The notes below the pieces were generated by a model. That model saw only the letters and a list, made by a program, of their open reading frames with translations. It did not search any database and had not been told where the DNA came from. This document shows, one piece after another, positions 26,279 through 35,116 of a stretch of DNA of 64,000 nucleotides (position 1 is the first letter of the stretch; the number at the start of each line of letters is the position of its first letter). Made by a program: the position numbers and the translations under genes. Origin of the DNA: Pseudomonas petrae (GTDB lineage: Bacteria > Pseudomonadota > Gammaproteobacteria > Pseudomonadales > Pseudomonadaceae); assembly GCF_021728295.1 (NCBI RefSeq), contig NZ_JAKJXE010000006.1, forward strand, positions 1 through 64,000. Direction: 5' to 3'.

Positions 26279-26977
26279 GTCATTACCTTGTTGTCATTGC
26301 CGGGACATCCCCCAACCACACGTTCATCATTGCGCTTGCCAGCAAGCGTGATGCCGCGGTCGCCGTCAGGACTGTCTCGTGAGTGGCCGCAGGCGAGCAT
26401 CCGAGCTCTGAGCAGGCGAAAAAGGCGCAACTATTCCCACGGTGACTGCCATCGTCTAATGCCGTAAACGACTACCCTATGCCGAATCGGCATGATGTAA
26501 ATCAATCACTTACGCTAGGGTGCGCCAAAAGAGGGCGAATGTGCTCGACGCTAGAATGCTGAGAAGTGGCTAAAACGTCGTCTGTAGCGGATTTACGCGA
26601 AACGCGATGGCAAAGCGACGGATTGGTCACGGATGGCCGACAAGCCATTTAAGCGGGGGATTTTTGGCGATATACGGTCGTAGGAAACGTAGAAGAGGAT
26701 GTGTAGGACGCTAGATGAACAGAGACCTTGAAAGGCTTTGAGGATATTTGCGCCTCACAAGCCCACTGTCGGATACAGGCTAAAACCGTATCGGACGATG
26801 GACTTGCGCTGCGGCTTGCCTGACCCGGCCCACGCGTGGGAGTACTCCTTGTACACCTAGGACGCTTCAATCACTCCCTTGATCGTAACGCCCCGGCCCC
26901 ATGGTCATACGCGCACCGTCTTCGGGCTGCGCGTCTATCAGGAAGGTCTGTCAGGGACAGGTCTCCCATCATTCAAA
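26279..26977. other. 699-base intergenic region upstream of gltP, no gene recognised
   Basis: The base composition is somewhat lower in GC than that of the flanking genes. Three dyads are visible: CGCTTGCCAGCAAGCG (26333-26348, resembling a degenerate REP core), ATGCCGAATCGGCAT (26479-26493, perfect 7+1+7), and a longer imperfect repeat around 26768-26796 (GTCGGATAC ... GTATCGGAC). A 73-codon frame on the minus strand at 26649-26870 has no protein-like features. The gltP promoter should lie in the first part. Confidence 0.4.
26479..26493. repeat. Perfect 15-bp dyad ATGCCGA-A-TCGGCAT
   Basis: Seven-base arms surround a single central base, about 200 bases upstream of the gltP start codon and in front of an AT-rich stretch. 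The size and position suit a dimeric repressor operator. The bound protein is unknown. Confidence 0.4.
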
Positions 26978-27445
26978 TCAGTACCAGTTCGGATCTTTCT
27001 TGAGCTGTTCTTTAAGAAGGCCTTGCATGCCTTCATCCGGTTTGCCCAAAAACCGGTAATCCGCATGACGCGTCGGCGATTTGTCTGCGGGAAGTCCCGC
27101 CGGCACTTCGACCAACATTGCGTACGCATGGGACTTGTTCAGACTGAACGCGACAATGAGGCGCTTATTGCGGCAAGTGTCCTGGGTTTCGCAGAGCGGC
27201 CCTACCAGATACTTGTCGCCGTCTTCGGTCACGGCATTCATCTGCTCAGCTGCACCAGAGAGATTGATCACCCAATCGGGCAGTCGCTCTTCCTTCTTCA
27301 CCACGCTCGACCACGTTTCACGATACTCGGGATCCGAGCTCAGAAGCTCGTTTGCCCGAGACTGACCGTCGTTGGCCGCCATGGCTGTAACGCTGGCGCT
27401 CCCAAGGAGCGCCAATGTCAGTGCACGGAAATGCTTGAAGCCCAT
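26978..27445 (-). CDS. ivy: Ivy family C-type lysozyme inhibitor
   Basis: A 155-residue periplasmic protein of the inhibitor-of-vertebrate-lysozyme family. It has a signal peptide (residues 1-23, ending VTAMA) and a mature domain with the characteristic paired Cys around the inhibitory loop, here GPLCETQDTCRNKRL instead of the CKPHDC loop of E. coli Ivy. It protects peptidoglycan against host lysozyme and possibly against endogenous lytic transglycosylases. The frame extends 53 codons upstream across the DUF1328 gene; MGFKHFRALTLALLG is the signal-peptide start. It is cotranscribed with the DUF1328 gene, two bases upstream. Confidence 0.88.
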   Translation of the reverse strand: MGFKHFRALTLALLGSASVTAMAANDGQSRANELLSSDPEYRETWSSVVKKEERLPDWVINLSGAAEQMNAVTEDGDKYLVGPLCETQDTCRNKRLIVAFSLNKSHAYAMLVEVPAGLPADKSPTRHADYRFLGKPDEGMQGLLKEQLKKDPNWY

Positions 27446-27447
27446 AT

Positions 27448-27630
<183 letters not shown>

Positions 27631-27699
27631 TTATTGATTTTTGCTACGTCGAGGCGTCGGGACGACCCTCGGGGTAGATCGCGTCTTCGACCCGGAGGA

Positions 27700-27984
27700 T
27701 CAGAAAACCCAGCTTTGCTGACGTGGCGCTTCATCAGTAGTAGCGGCCGCATCATCAACTTGCATGCTCAAGACGACGTCCGACGCTTTCAGCGCACTTA
27801 CCTTGGCAAACGGTGCGGTCTGAGCGCGGGAGTAGTGGACCTGAGTCACTTCCTGATTCTGATTCCAGTGAATGAACTGCTGCACAACAATGAGCGTAAT
27901 CATCAACGCCAGACTCGCAAACAGACCTTGCTGCAAATGCAGAGGGGAGATGCGCAGTTTGTTGGCGAGATGTTGAGCGTTCAT
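27700..27984 (-). CDS. Uncharacterised small single-span membrane protein
   Basis: A 94-residue protein with one transmembrane helix at about residues 19-38 (LQQGLFASLALMITLIVVQQ). An N-terminal amphipathic segment precedes it, and a polar Ala/Asp-rich C-terminal region follows that would be periplasmic. No family was recognised. The ATG follows GCCAGGAGT on the minus strand, a good ribosome-binding site, and codon usage looks normal, which supports a real gene. It lies upstream of the DUF1328-ivy pair and downstream of the BON gene, in the same direction. Confidence 0.65.
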   Translation of the reverse strand: MNAQHLANKLRISPLHLQQGLFASLALMITLIVVQQFIHWNQNQEVTQVHYSRAQTAPFAKVSALKASDVVLSMQVDDAAATTDEAPRQQSWVF

Positions 27985-28256
27985 TCAGCTGACTCCTGGC
28001 AATCTTGTCGGCCGTCTGTTCGGGCCTTTGTTACCAAGGGTGTTGCACGGTGTGTGCCAGCTTTTTTCCAATTGATTAATCTTTATAAATCAATAACTTA
28101 TGAAGTCTATTCAGAAGTGTCGTACACGCAAGCTGCACGATTGAACATTTGCCATCGTGCGGAATGCACGAATGTGCCTGACACCACGTATGCGGCCGAA
28201 TTCATTCCGGGTGCGAATTCTGTTCTAACACCCGTCATCCGACCGCGTGTAGCGCT

Positions 28257-29111
28257 CTAGCCCGCGCTGCGCGCTGTAACGCGCAAGGTGTCGGCATCGA
28301 CGCCTTTGACCCCGCGAATGTTTCGCGCAATTTCGACCGCCAGTTCCTTCTCGGCGTAGTTAGCCACCACCCCGTCCAGCGTTACCACACCGTTCTTGGT
28401 CTCGACCTTGATATTCAAACCGTCGAGGGTGCGGCTATATATAAGGCTGGATTTCACTTTGCTGGTGATCCATGCATCGCTGAATTCTTCCCGGACGGCA
28501 TTGGCCTGGAGTTCGCTCTGCTCTTTGATTGCCTGTGTATCTCGCGCGCTGACGCTGATGAGGTTGTTCACCTCCGTCACGCCGTCCGTATTGGTGGCCA
28601 GGCTTCCAGCCAGCTGCTTGGCATCCGCGTCTTTCGCCTGGCCCTTGAGGGTGACGACCCCCTGAGCGGCGCTGACATCGATATTCAACGCCTCGGTCAC
28701 GCTATTCCACAGCAGCTTGGATTTAATGGTTGCTGTCAGCGTCGCGTCATCGAAACGCTGGGCCATGGTGGCTTTGGTGCCCGGATCGGCAGCGACCTGC
28801 GGATCGATCTCAAGTTGGTTATCGACCTTGTTGATCCCCTGAATGTCGCCCGCTATCTGCGCCGCCAGATCCTTGTCGACCTGGTTCTCGACCTTGCCCT
28901 TGAGGATTGCAGTGCCTTGTTCCACGTCCACGCTGATCTTGAACGGGCTCAAATGCCGGTTCAGGGCAAAAGCGGTCCAGATCGAACCCTCCTGGCGCGC
29001 CTCGGCCAGCTGGGTCTGCAGATCGGCGGCTGCGGCGTGGGCGATGACGGGCGTCAGTCCGAGCAGGCTGGCGGTGGTGATGGCCAGGGCGATCTTCTTC
29101 AACGTGGGCAT
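28257..29111 (-). CDS. BON domain-containing periplasmic protein (OsmY-like)
   Basis: A 284-residue protein with a signal peptide (residues 1-27, ending AHAAA) and three BON domains. Each ends in a GV..V.N or similar turn: one at about 45-105 (KGKVENQVDKDLAAQIAGDI), one at about 125-190 (LKGQAKDADAKQLAGSLA) and one at about 215-280 (LDGVVANYAEKELAVEIARN). BON domains bind phospholipid surfaces. OsmY-like proteins are osmotic/envelope stress chaperones, often under RpoS or AlgU. MPTLKKIALAI was chosen because GGAG and a good signal peptide follow from it. It is divergent from algB. Confidence 0.9.
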   Translation of the reverse strand: MPTLKKIALAITTASLLGLTPVIAHAAAADLQTQLAEARQEGSIWTAFALNRHLSPFKISVDVEQGTAILKGKVENQVDKDLAAQIAGDIQGINKVDNQLEIDPQVAADPGTKATMAQRFDDATLTATIKSKLLWNSVTEALNIDVSAAQGVVTLKGQAKDADAKQLAGSLATNTDGVTEVNNLISVSARDTQAIKEQSELQANAVREEFSDAWITSKVKSSLIYSRTLDGLNIKVETKNGVVTLDGVVANYAEKELAVEIARNIRGVKGVDADTLRVTARSAG

Positions 29112-29368
29112 GGGAATCTCCAGACAATTGCAAAAAGGTACCTCTGGACAGACTGGTCTTTCGCCCAGATGTTCGGCGCGGCCTGATTTTGCATACATGA
29201 GGATTCGAGCCGACGGCTATTGGACGTGACCTGCCGTGGATCAGCGCATGACGGCTTTTTTCAGAAGATCGCTACCATGCAGCGTAAAGAATCAATCAGA
29301 ATGAACCATGCAACTTGCCCGATGTTTCCGGGACTAACACAGACTATTCATTGAGGAGCGTAGGAAAA

Positions 29369-30715
29369 ATGGAAGCAGCCGCTGAGAATCAGGGCCGTAT
29401 TCTGCTCGTGGATGATGAATCCGCCATCCTTCGCACCTTCCGTTATTGCCTGGAAGATGAGGGCTACAACGTAGCCACCGCCAATAGCGCGGCGCAGGCA
29501 GAGGCGCTCTTGCAGCGTCAGGTATTCGACGTGTGTTTCCTCGACCTGCGTCTGGGTGAGGACAACGGGCTGGATGTTCTGGCACAAATGCGCGTGCAGG
29601 CGCCCTGGATGCGCGTGGTGATTGTCACCGCGCACTCGGCCGTCGACACCGCTGTGGACGCGATCCAGGCGGGCGCTGCCGATTACCTGGTCAAGCCCTG
29701 CAGCCCGGATCAACTGCGCCTCGCCACCGCCAAGCAGCTCGAAGTCCGCCAGTTGTCCGCGCGACTCGAAGCCCTTGAAGGCGAAGTTCGCAAACCAAAG
29801 GACGGCCTCGATTCCCACAGCCCGTCGATGATGGCGATCCTCGAAACCGCCCGACAGGTCGCCAATACCGACGCCAACATCCTTATCCTCGGTGAATCCG
29901 GTACGGGTAAAGGCGAATTGGCGCGGGCGATTCACGGCTGGAGCAAGCGCGCGAAGAAGGCCTGCGTGACCATCAACTGTCCGTCGCTCACTGCCGAGCT
30001 GATGGAAAGCGAACTATTCGGCCACAGCCGTGGCGCCTTCACCGGTGCCAGCGAGAGCACACTCGGCCGGGTGAATCAGGCGGACGGCGGTACATTGTTC
30101 CTCGATGAAATCGGCGACTTCCCGCTCACGTTGCAGCCAAAGCTGCTGCGCTTCATTCAGGACAAGGAATACGAACGCGTCGGTGACCCGGTCACCCGTC
30201 GCGCCGACGTGCGCATTCTGGCGGCAACCAACCTGAACCTCGAAGACATGGTCCGCGAAGGACGTTTTCGCGAGGACCTGCTGTACCGCTTGAACGTGAT
30301 CACCCTGAATCTGCCCCCTCTGCGCGAGCGAAGCGAAGACATCCTGACGCTGGCGGACCGATTCCTGGCGCGCTTCGTCAAGGAATACAGCCGCCCGGCG
30401 CGTGGCTTCAGCGAACAGGCGCTCAGCGCGCTGCTCAACTACCGCTGGCCCGGCAACATCCGCGAGCTGCGTAACGTGATTGAGCGGGCGAGCATTATCT
30501 GCCCGCAGGAAAAAGTCGAAATCACGCACCTCGGCATGGCCGAACAGCCGGCCAACAATGCCCCGCGCGTCGGCGCGGCATTGAGTCTGGATGAGCTGGA
30601 GAAAGCTCACATCGGCGCGGTGCTGGCCACCAGCGATACGCTGGATCAGGCCGCACGCACGCTGGGCATCGACGCCTCGACGCTGTACCGCAAACGTAAG
30701 CAGTACAACCTGTGA
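29369..30715 (+). CDS. algB: NtrC-type two-component response regulator AlgB
   Basis: A 448-residue regulator with an N-terminal receiver domain (phospho-acceptor Asp59 in FLDLRLG), a sigma-54 AAA+ domain (Walker A GESGTGKG, GAFTGA sigma-54 loop, Walker B GGTLFLDEIGDF) and a C-terminal Fis-type helix-turn-helix (DQAARTLGIDASTLYRKRKQY). In P. aeruginosa AlgB activates alginate genes and also acts in virulence and light/quorum responses with its kinase KinB. The start at 29369 is preceded by GAGGAGCGTAGGA. kinB follows after 10 bases. Confidence 0.97.
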   Translation: MEAAAENQGRILLVDDESAILRTFRYCLEDEGYNVATANSAAQAEALLQRQVFDVCFLDLRLGEDNGLDVLAQMRVQAPWMRVVIVTAHSAVDTAVDAIQAGAADYLVKPCSPDQLRLATAKQLEVRQLSARLEALEGEVRKPKDGLDSHSPSMMAILETARQVANTDANILILGESGTGKGELARAIHGWSKRAKKACVTINCPSLTAELMESELFGHSRGAFTGASESTLGRVNQADGGTLFLDEIGDFPLTLQPKLLRFIQDKEYERVGDPVTRRADVRILAATNLNLEDMVREGRFREDLLYRLNVITLNLPPLRERSEDILTLADRFLARFVKEYSRPARGFSEQALSALLNYRWPGNIRELRNVIERASIICPQEKVEITHLGMAEQPANNAPRVGAALSLDELEKAHIGAVLATSDTLDQAARTLGIDASTLYRKRKQYNL

Positions 30716-30725
30716 CAGGGCGCCG

Positions 30726-32513
30726 ATGATGTTTGCGATGAAGTTGCGCATCCGACTCTTCCTGAGTATTTCAGCCCTCATCACCGTTGCCCTCCTAGGG
30801 TTGGTGCTGGGGCTTGTCAGCGTTATGCAGATGGCAAAATCTCAGGAGTCATCGATTCGGCATAACTTCATCACCCTCGATATCGGCCTGAAGCTGCGAC
30901 AGAACCTGGGCGACCAATTGGTCATGATGCTCCAGGACAGCCCCGATAAGGCGGCGATCAAGCGCAATCAGGAACAGTTCCAGAATCTGCTTGATCAGGG
31001 CATCGAACATGATCAGCAAACCGGTGTGCCCAGCGGGTTCGAAACGGCCCGGGTGAACTACGCCCGCTTCGTCAAAACCATTGAGCAATCCAGCGAACAT
31101 GGTGACGCGATCCGCGACGATGAGGCCGTGACCGAGGCGTTCAACACGTTGCGCAATGGCCTGCTCGACGCCCACCGCCAAGCGCTTGAGAACATCAGTC
31201 AGGCACAAAGCGCCTCAAGATCGCGAGCGCTATGGGTCTCGGCCCTGCTGGGATTGGTGGGGCTGGCGGTGCTGGTGATCGGCTTCGTCACCGCCCACGG
31301 TATCGCCCGGCGTTTCGGCGGCCCCATCGAGCAGTTGGCCAAGGCGGCGGACCGAATTGCCCAAGGTGATTTCGACGTCACGCTGCCTACGTCCTCGTCG
31401 GACGAAATGAATCTGCTTACCCACCGTTTCGGCATGATGGCCGACGCATTGCGTCAGCATCAGAAAACCAACGTCGATGAGCTGCTCGCCGGCCAGCAGC
31501 GTTTGCAGGCGGTGCTGGACAGCATCGACGACGGCTTGCTGATGATTGATCGCCAGGGGCGGCTTGAACATTTGAACCCGGTCGCGCAACGGCAGTTGGG
31601 CTGGGAAGAAAGTCGCCTGGGCCAGGGTCTCGGCGAAGCGTTGCAACGTCCGGAGCTGGACGAGCAGCTGTATCTGGTATTGCGTGGCGGCACGCTGGAG
31701 CGTGCGCCCGATGACCTTTCCATCGAGATCGATGGCGAAGTTCGCCTGCTCACCTACAGCCTCACGCCGGTCAGCCACACCAAAGGGCACATCGTCGGCG
31801 CCGTGATGGTGCTGCACGACGTCACCGAGCAGCGGGCATTCGAACGCGTGCGCAGCGAGTTCGTGCTGCGCGCTTCCCACGAGCTGCGCACGCCCGTCAC
31901 TGGCATGCACATGGCCTTCGGCCTGCTTCAGGAGCGGGTGCATTTCCCGCCGGACTCGCGTGAGAAGGACCTGCTCGATACCGTCAACGAAGAAATGCAG
32001 CGCCTGATGCAGTTGATCAACGACCTGCTCAACTTTTCGCGCTATCAGAACGGCCTGCAGAAGCTGACGCTCGAACCCTGTGATATCAGCGAATTGCTCG
32101 AATCGGCGCGTCAGCGCTTTGCCGACACCGCCCACGATCAGGACGTCATGGTGCTGCTTGAAACCCAGGAACCACTACCGCGGGTGCAGGCGGACAAGGT
32201 GCAGCTCGACCGCGTGCTCGACAACCTGCTCGATAACGCCCTGCGCCATACCCCCAAATCAGGCCTGATCCGCTTGCAGGCGAGGCGTCACGGCGAGCGT
32301 TTGATCATCAGCGTGGAAGACAACGGCGAGGGCATTGCTTACGGCCAGCAGGCCCGGATCTTCGAGCCGTTCGTACAGGTTGGACGCAAGAAAGGCGGCG
32401 CAGGCCTGGGGCTGGCCTTGTGCAAGGAAATCGTTCAGCTGCACGGCGGGCGAATGGGCGTCTACTCTCGACCGGGGCAGGGCACGCAGTTCTATATGGC
32501 GCTGCCGCTGTAG
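30726..32513 (+). CDS. kinB: Membrane histidine kinase KinB
   Basis: A 595-residue sensor kinase, the usual KinB length. It has TM1 (about residues 14-36), a helical periplasmic sensor of about 125 residues, TM2 (about 168-190), a HAMP linker, a PAS domain (LDSIDDGLLMIDRQGRLEHLNP), the HisKA box SHELRTPVTGMHM with the phosphorylated His, and an HATPase domain (LDNLLDNALRHTP, DNGEGI, GGAGLGLALCK). KinB phosphorylates AlgB and, as a phosphatase, restrains alginate production. A second in-frame start at 30738 (MKLRIRLF) is possible. It forms an operon with algB. Confidence 0.96.
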   Translation: MMFAMKLRIRLFLSISALITVALLGLVLGLVSVMQMAKSQESSIRHNFITLDIGLKLRQNLGDQLVMMLQDSPDKAAIKRNQEQFQNLLDQGIEHDQQTGVPSGFETARVNYARFVKTIEQSSEHGDAIRDDEAVTEAFNTLRNGLLDAHRQALENISQAQSASRSRALWVSALLGLVGLAVLVIGFVTAHGIARRFGGPIEQLAKAADRIAQGDFDVTLPTSSSDEMNLLTHRFGMMADALRQHQKTNVDELLAGQQRLQAVLDSIDDGLLMIDRQGRLEHLNPVAQRQLGWEESRLGQGLGEALQRPELDEQLYLVLRGGTLERAPDDLSIEIDGEVRLLTYSLTPVSHTKGHIVGAVMVLHDVTEQRAFERVRSEFVLRASHELRTPVTGMHMAFGLLQERVHFPPDSREKDLLDTVNEEMQRLMQLINDLLNFSRYQNGLQKLTLEPCDISELLESARQRFADTAHDQDVMVLLETQEPLPRVQADKVQLDRVLDNLLDNALRHTPKSGLIRLQARRHGERLIISVEDNGEGIAYGQQARIFEPFVQVGRKKGGAGLGLALCKEIVQLHGGRMGVYSRPGQGTQFYMALPL

Positions 32514-32528
32514 AACGGTCTCGCTGCG

Positions 32529-34148
32529 CTACGCCACATCATCCGCACGACGCCCGGCGCTGCGCCTGCCGCCGGTCACCAGCTCAGTGAACTTGGTCGC
32601 GCTCAGCGGCCGGGCGAACAGCCAGCCCTGGCCATAAATCACCCCTTCGCTTTTCAGCAGCATTGCCTGCGACTCAAACTCGATGCCTTCGGCGATCACC
32701 CGCAATTGCAGCGCATGGGCCATGCGGATGATGTGCGGCGCCACGCCACTACTCGCCGCATCATGACCGAGTGCGTCAATAAAGGCCTTGTCGATTTTCA
32801 GGCAATCCACCGGCAGCGTCTGCAGGTACGCCAGACTACAATAGCCGGTGCCGAAATCGTCGATTAGCACCTGATGGCCCCGATCGCGCAGCGCCTGGAG
32901 ATGGTTGCGCGCGACCACCACGTCCACGAGGCCGCGCTCAGTGACTTCAAACGCAATCTGCCGAGGCGCCACTCGGTGTAACGCCAGCAGCTTCGCCGTC
33001 ACTCGACCGATGCGTGGGGCCATGACGTCGCACGCCGCCAGATTGACCGACACGTACAGGTGCGGATTGGCACGTAGCAGATGGCCCAGTTGCTCAAGCA
33101 ACTGCTGAAGCACGAAGTCGGTGATCTGGCGGATCTGCCCGGTGTTTTCCGCGAGTGGAATAAAGAGGTCAGGGCTGGTCAGCGTGCCGTCCGGTCGTCG
33201 CCAACGCACCAGGGCTTCAGCGCCCACGCACAGCCGGGTATTGAGGTCGAAAATGGGCTGATACAAAACCTTCAGCTCCCCCCGACGCAGGGCCCCCTGC
33301 AGCTCGCCCCCCAGCGACTGGCGTTGACGTACCAGTTGCAGGACAAGAATCCCGAGGCACAGCGAGATCAGCAGGCTGGCGGGGACGAGCAACCACCACG
33401 CCCCTGTGACCTTCTGTTGCAAGCCACTGCGCGGCGTAATAAGAACCAGTTGATATTCCGGGCTCTGGGTCGGCATCCGGTAGACGAGCTTGTCCTGGGT
33501 GGTCATCAGCGTTTCGGTGGAGGTCGGCGACCAGTCGGGGGTGGGTGGCCATGTCTGAGCCGGGCCTAGGACCGGTACTGCTTTGGAGCCGCGATCGAGC
33601 ACCACCACCAGACTTCCGCCCGCCGATAGGTCGACAACATCCGTCAGGTGACCGCGAGAGGTAGAAACACGAAACTCCCCGCGCCCCAGCATCAAGGAAG
33701 CAAGGTTATCGTCAGGCTGGGTGGAGGTGTTTAGCCAGTAATCGTAGGTGGGGCCGCGAATGTCCGGCGGCCTGGGCTTGCCAATCAGGCTCTGCCGCGT
33801 CCAGCTGGAACAGAACTGGCTTTCGCTAACGTACGCCGCTTCGTAGATAAAGCGGTAGCGTGAGTTCACCTGACGCAACTGCTCGATCATCTCGGGGCTA
33901 CAACCGCGCAACGGCTGTGCTTCAAGCTGATCGAGCCCGGCCCTCAACTGGCTGAACAACTGCTCCAGCCGCACCAGAAAGCGCTCGCCCTGTGCATTCA
34001 TTTGCGCACGTTCGTCCTGCCGGGCCTGATGCATCGCCAGACCAAGGCTGCCCGCCAGCAAGACGGCCGCGCTTAACAGCGCGGCCAGTAATGCCAGAAG
34101 CCAGGGACGGTAAAGGAAAGAGCGCAGTCGCGGCGTCGCCGTGAACAT
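32529..34148 (-). CDS. CSS-motif EAL domain cyclic-di-GMP phosphodiesterase
   Basis: A 539-residue membrane enzyme. TM1 (about residues 15-37) precedes a periplasmic CSS-motif domain with QFCSSWT near residue 112, followed by TM2 (about 252-275) and a cytoplasmic EAL domain with GAEALVRWRRPDG, a DDFGTGYCSLAYL loop and a KIDKAFI Lys-containing segment. These residues are those needed for c-di-GMP hydrolysis. In other bacteria CSS-domain phosphodiesterases are switched on by DsbA/DsbB-dependent redox state of the CSS cysteines; a dsbA gene lies 4 kb away. It converges with kinB (15 bases between stops). Confidence 0.92.
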   Translation of the reverse strand: MFTATPRLRSFLYRPWLLALLAALLSAAVLLAGSLGLAMHQARQDERAQMNAQGERFLVRLEQLFSQLRAGLDQLEAQPLRGCSPEMIEQLRQVNSRYRFIYEAAYVSESQFCSSWTRQSLIGKPRPPDIRGPTYDYWLNTSTQPDDNLASLMLGRGEFRVSTSRGHLTDVVDLSAGGSLVVVLDRGSKAVPVLGPAQTWPPTPDWSPTSTETLMTTQDKLVYRMPTQSPEYQLVLITPRSGLQQKVTGAWWLLVPASLLISLCLGILVLQLVRQRQSLGGELQGALRRGELKVLYQPIFDLNTRLCVGAEALVRWRRPDGTLTSPDLFIPLAENTGQIRQITDFVLQQLLEQLGHLLRANPHLYVSVNLAACDVMAPRIGRVTAKLLALHRVAPRQIAFEVTERGLVDVVVARNHLQALRDRGHQVLIDDFGTGYCSLAYLQTLPVDCLKIDKAFIDALGHDAASSGVAPHIIRMAHALQLRVIAEGIEFESQAMLLKSEGVIYGQGWLFARPLSATKFTELVTGGRRSAGRRADDVA

Positions 34149-34240
34149 CGGCAGTCATCCAGATGGTGGGGTTTCCATAACCACTGAGGTATAGCAACAA
34201 GCGCAGAAATAGCCCAAAAAAAACCGACAATTAGCGGAAT

Positions 34241-35017
34241 TTAGTGCTTGAAGTTAAGTACTTGCAGCATAGCTGCACTTTGCAGATCCGGCTCACCGTC
34301 AAATTTTTGTGGTCGGTAGTGCATCTGGAACGCAGCCAGAGTGTGACGTGTTGCGATGTCCAGCTCACCGGTCTGCGGCGTCGGGTAACCCAGTAGCGCC
34401 AATTGCTGCTGGAACCACACGATATTCGGGACAACGCCCATCAACTGGGTTTGACGCTGCGCGACCTGCTGTTCATCCGGCCAGATTCCCAGCCCTTCCT
34501 GAGCCAGCCGCTTCCACGGGAACAACGGCCCCGGATCGAGCTTGCGCAGCGGCGCAATGTCACTGTGGCCAATGACGTGGCGCGGTTCGATGTGATTGCG
34601 TTTGACGATGTCTTTGAGCAGCACGATCAGCGCTTGAATCTGCGCCTCGCTGTAGGGATACCAGAGCCGGCCCGTAGGCGTGTCGCGGTAGCCCGGATTG
34701 ACGATCTCGATGCCGATGCTGCTTGAGTTGAGCCAGGTGCGCCCGTCCCATTCGCTTTCACCGGCATGCCACGCGCGCTGGGATTCGTCGACCAACTTGT
34801 AGGTGGTGGCTGGACCGTCGCCGATCAAGTAATGCGCGCTGACCTCACCGTGGGTCAGCAATGCCAACGACCGCTCGAGAGAGGCAGAAGTGTAATGAAC
34901 CACCACAAACTGCACGCGGCTGTCGAAATTGACGGAAGGGTGGCTGGTGTCGATCTTCGGACTGCTGCTGCAAGCGGTCAGCAGCAACAGCATAAATAGG
35001 GCGGGAATAGACTTCAT
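34241..35017 (-). CDS. ampDh2: Outer-membrane N-acetylmuramoyl-L-alanine amidase (AmpDh2/AmiD-like lipoprotein)
   Basis: A 258-residue lipoprotein with lipobox LTAC (Cys about residue 16), an Amidase_2 domain with zinc ligands in VVVHYTSAS (His) and HSDIAPLRKLDPG (His and Asp), and a C-terminal peptidoglycan-binding domain (LLGYPTPQTGELDIATRHTLAAFQ). It cleaves the amide bond between muramic acid and the stem peptide, including anhydro-muropeptides, and acts from the outer membrane. AmpDh2 of P. aeruginosa is the expected orthologue by neighbourhood and domain order. The frame extends 26 codons further; MKSIPALFMLLLL gives the lipoprotein signal. Confidence 0.92.
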   Translation of the reverse strand: MKSIPALFMLLLLTACSSSPKIDTSHPSVNFDSRVQFVVVHYTSASLERSLALLTHGEVSAHYLIGDGPATTYKLVDESQRAWHAGESEWDGRTWLNSSSIGIEIVNPGYRDTPTGRLWYPYSEAQIQALIVLLKDIVKRNHIEPRHVIGHSDIAPLRKLDPGPLFPWKRLAQEGLGIWPDEQQVAQRQTQLMGVVPNIVWFQQQLALLGYPTPQTGELDIATRHTLAAFQMHYRPQKFDGEPDLQSAAMLQVLNFKH

Positions 35018-35116
35018 GGCAGCACGACGTGTAGGCAAATAATGCAACAGTGTAACGTAACGTCGGCAGCGCATCCAAAAATGCATCGTGCCCACGCAGC
35101 CAGCCAGACGAACCGT

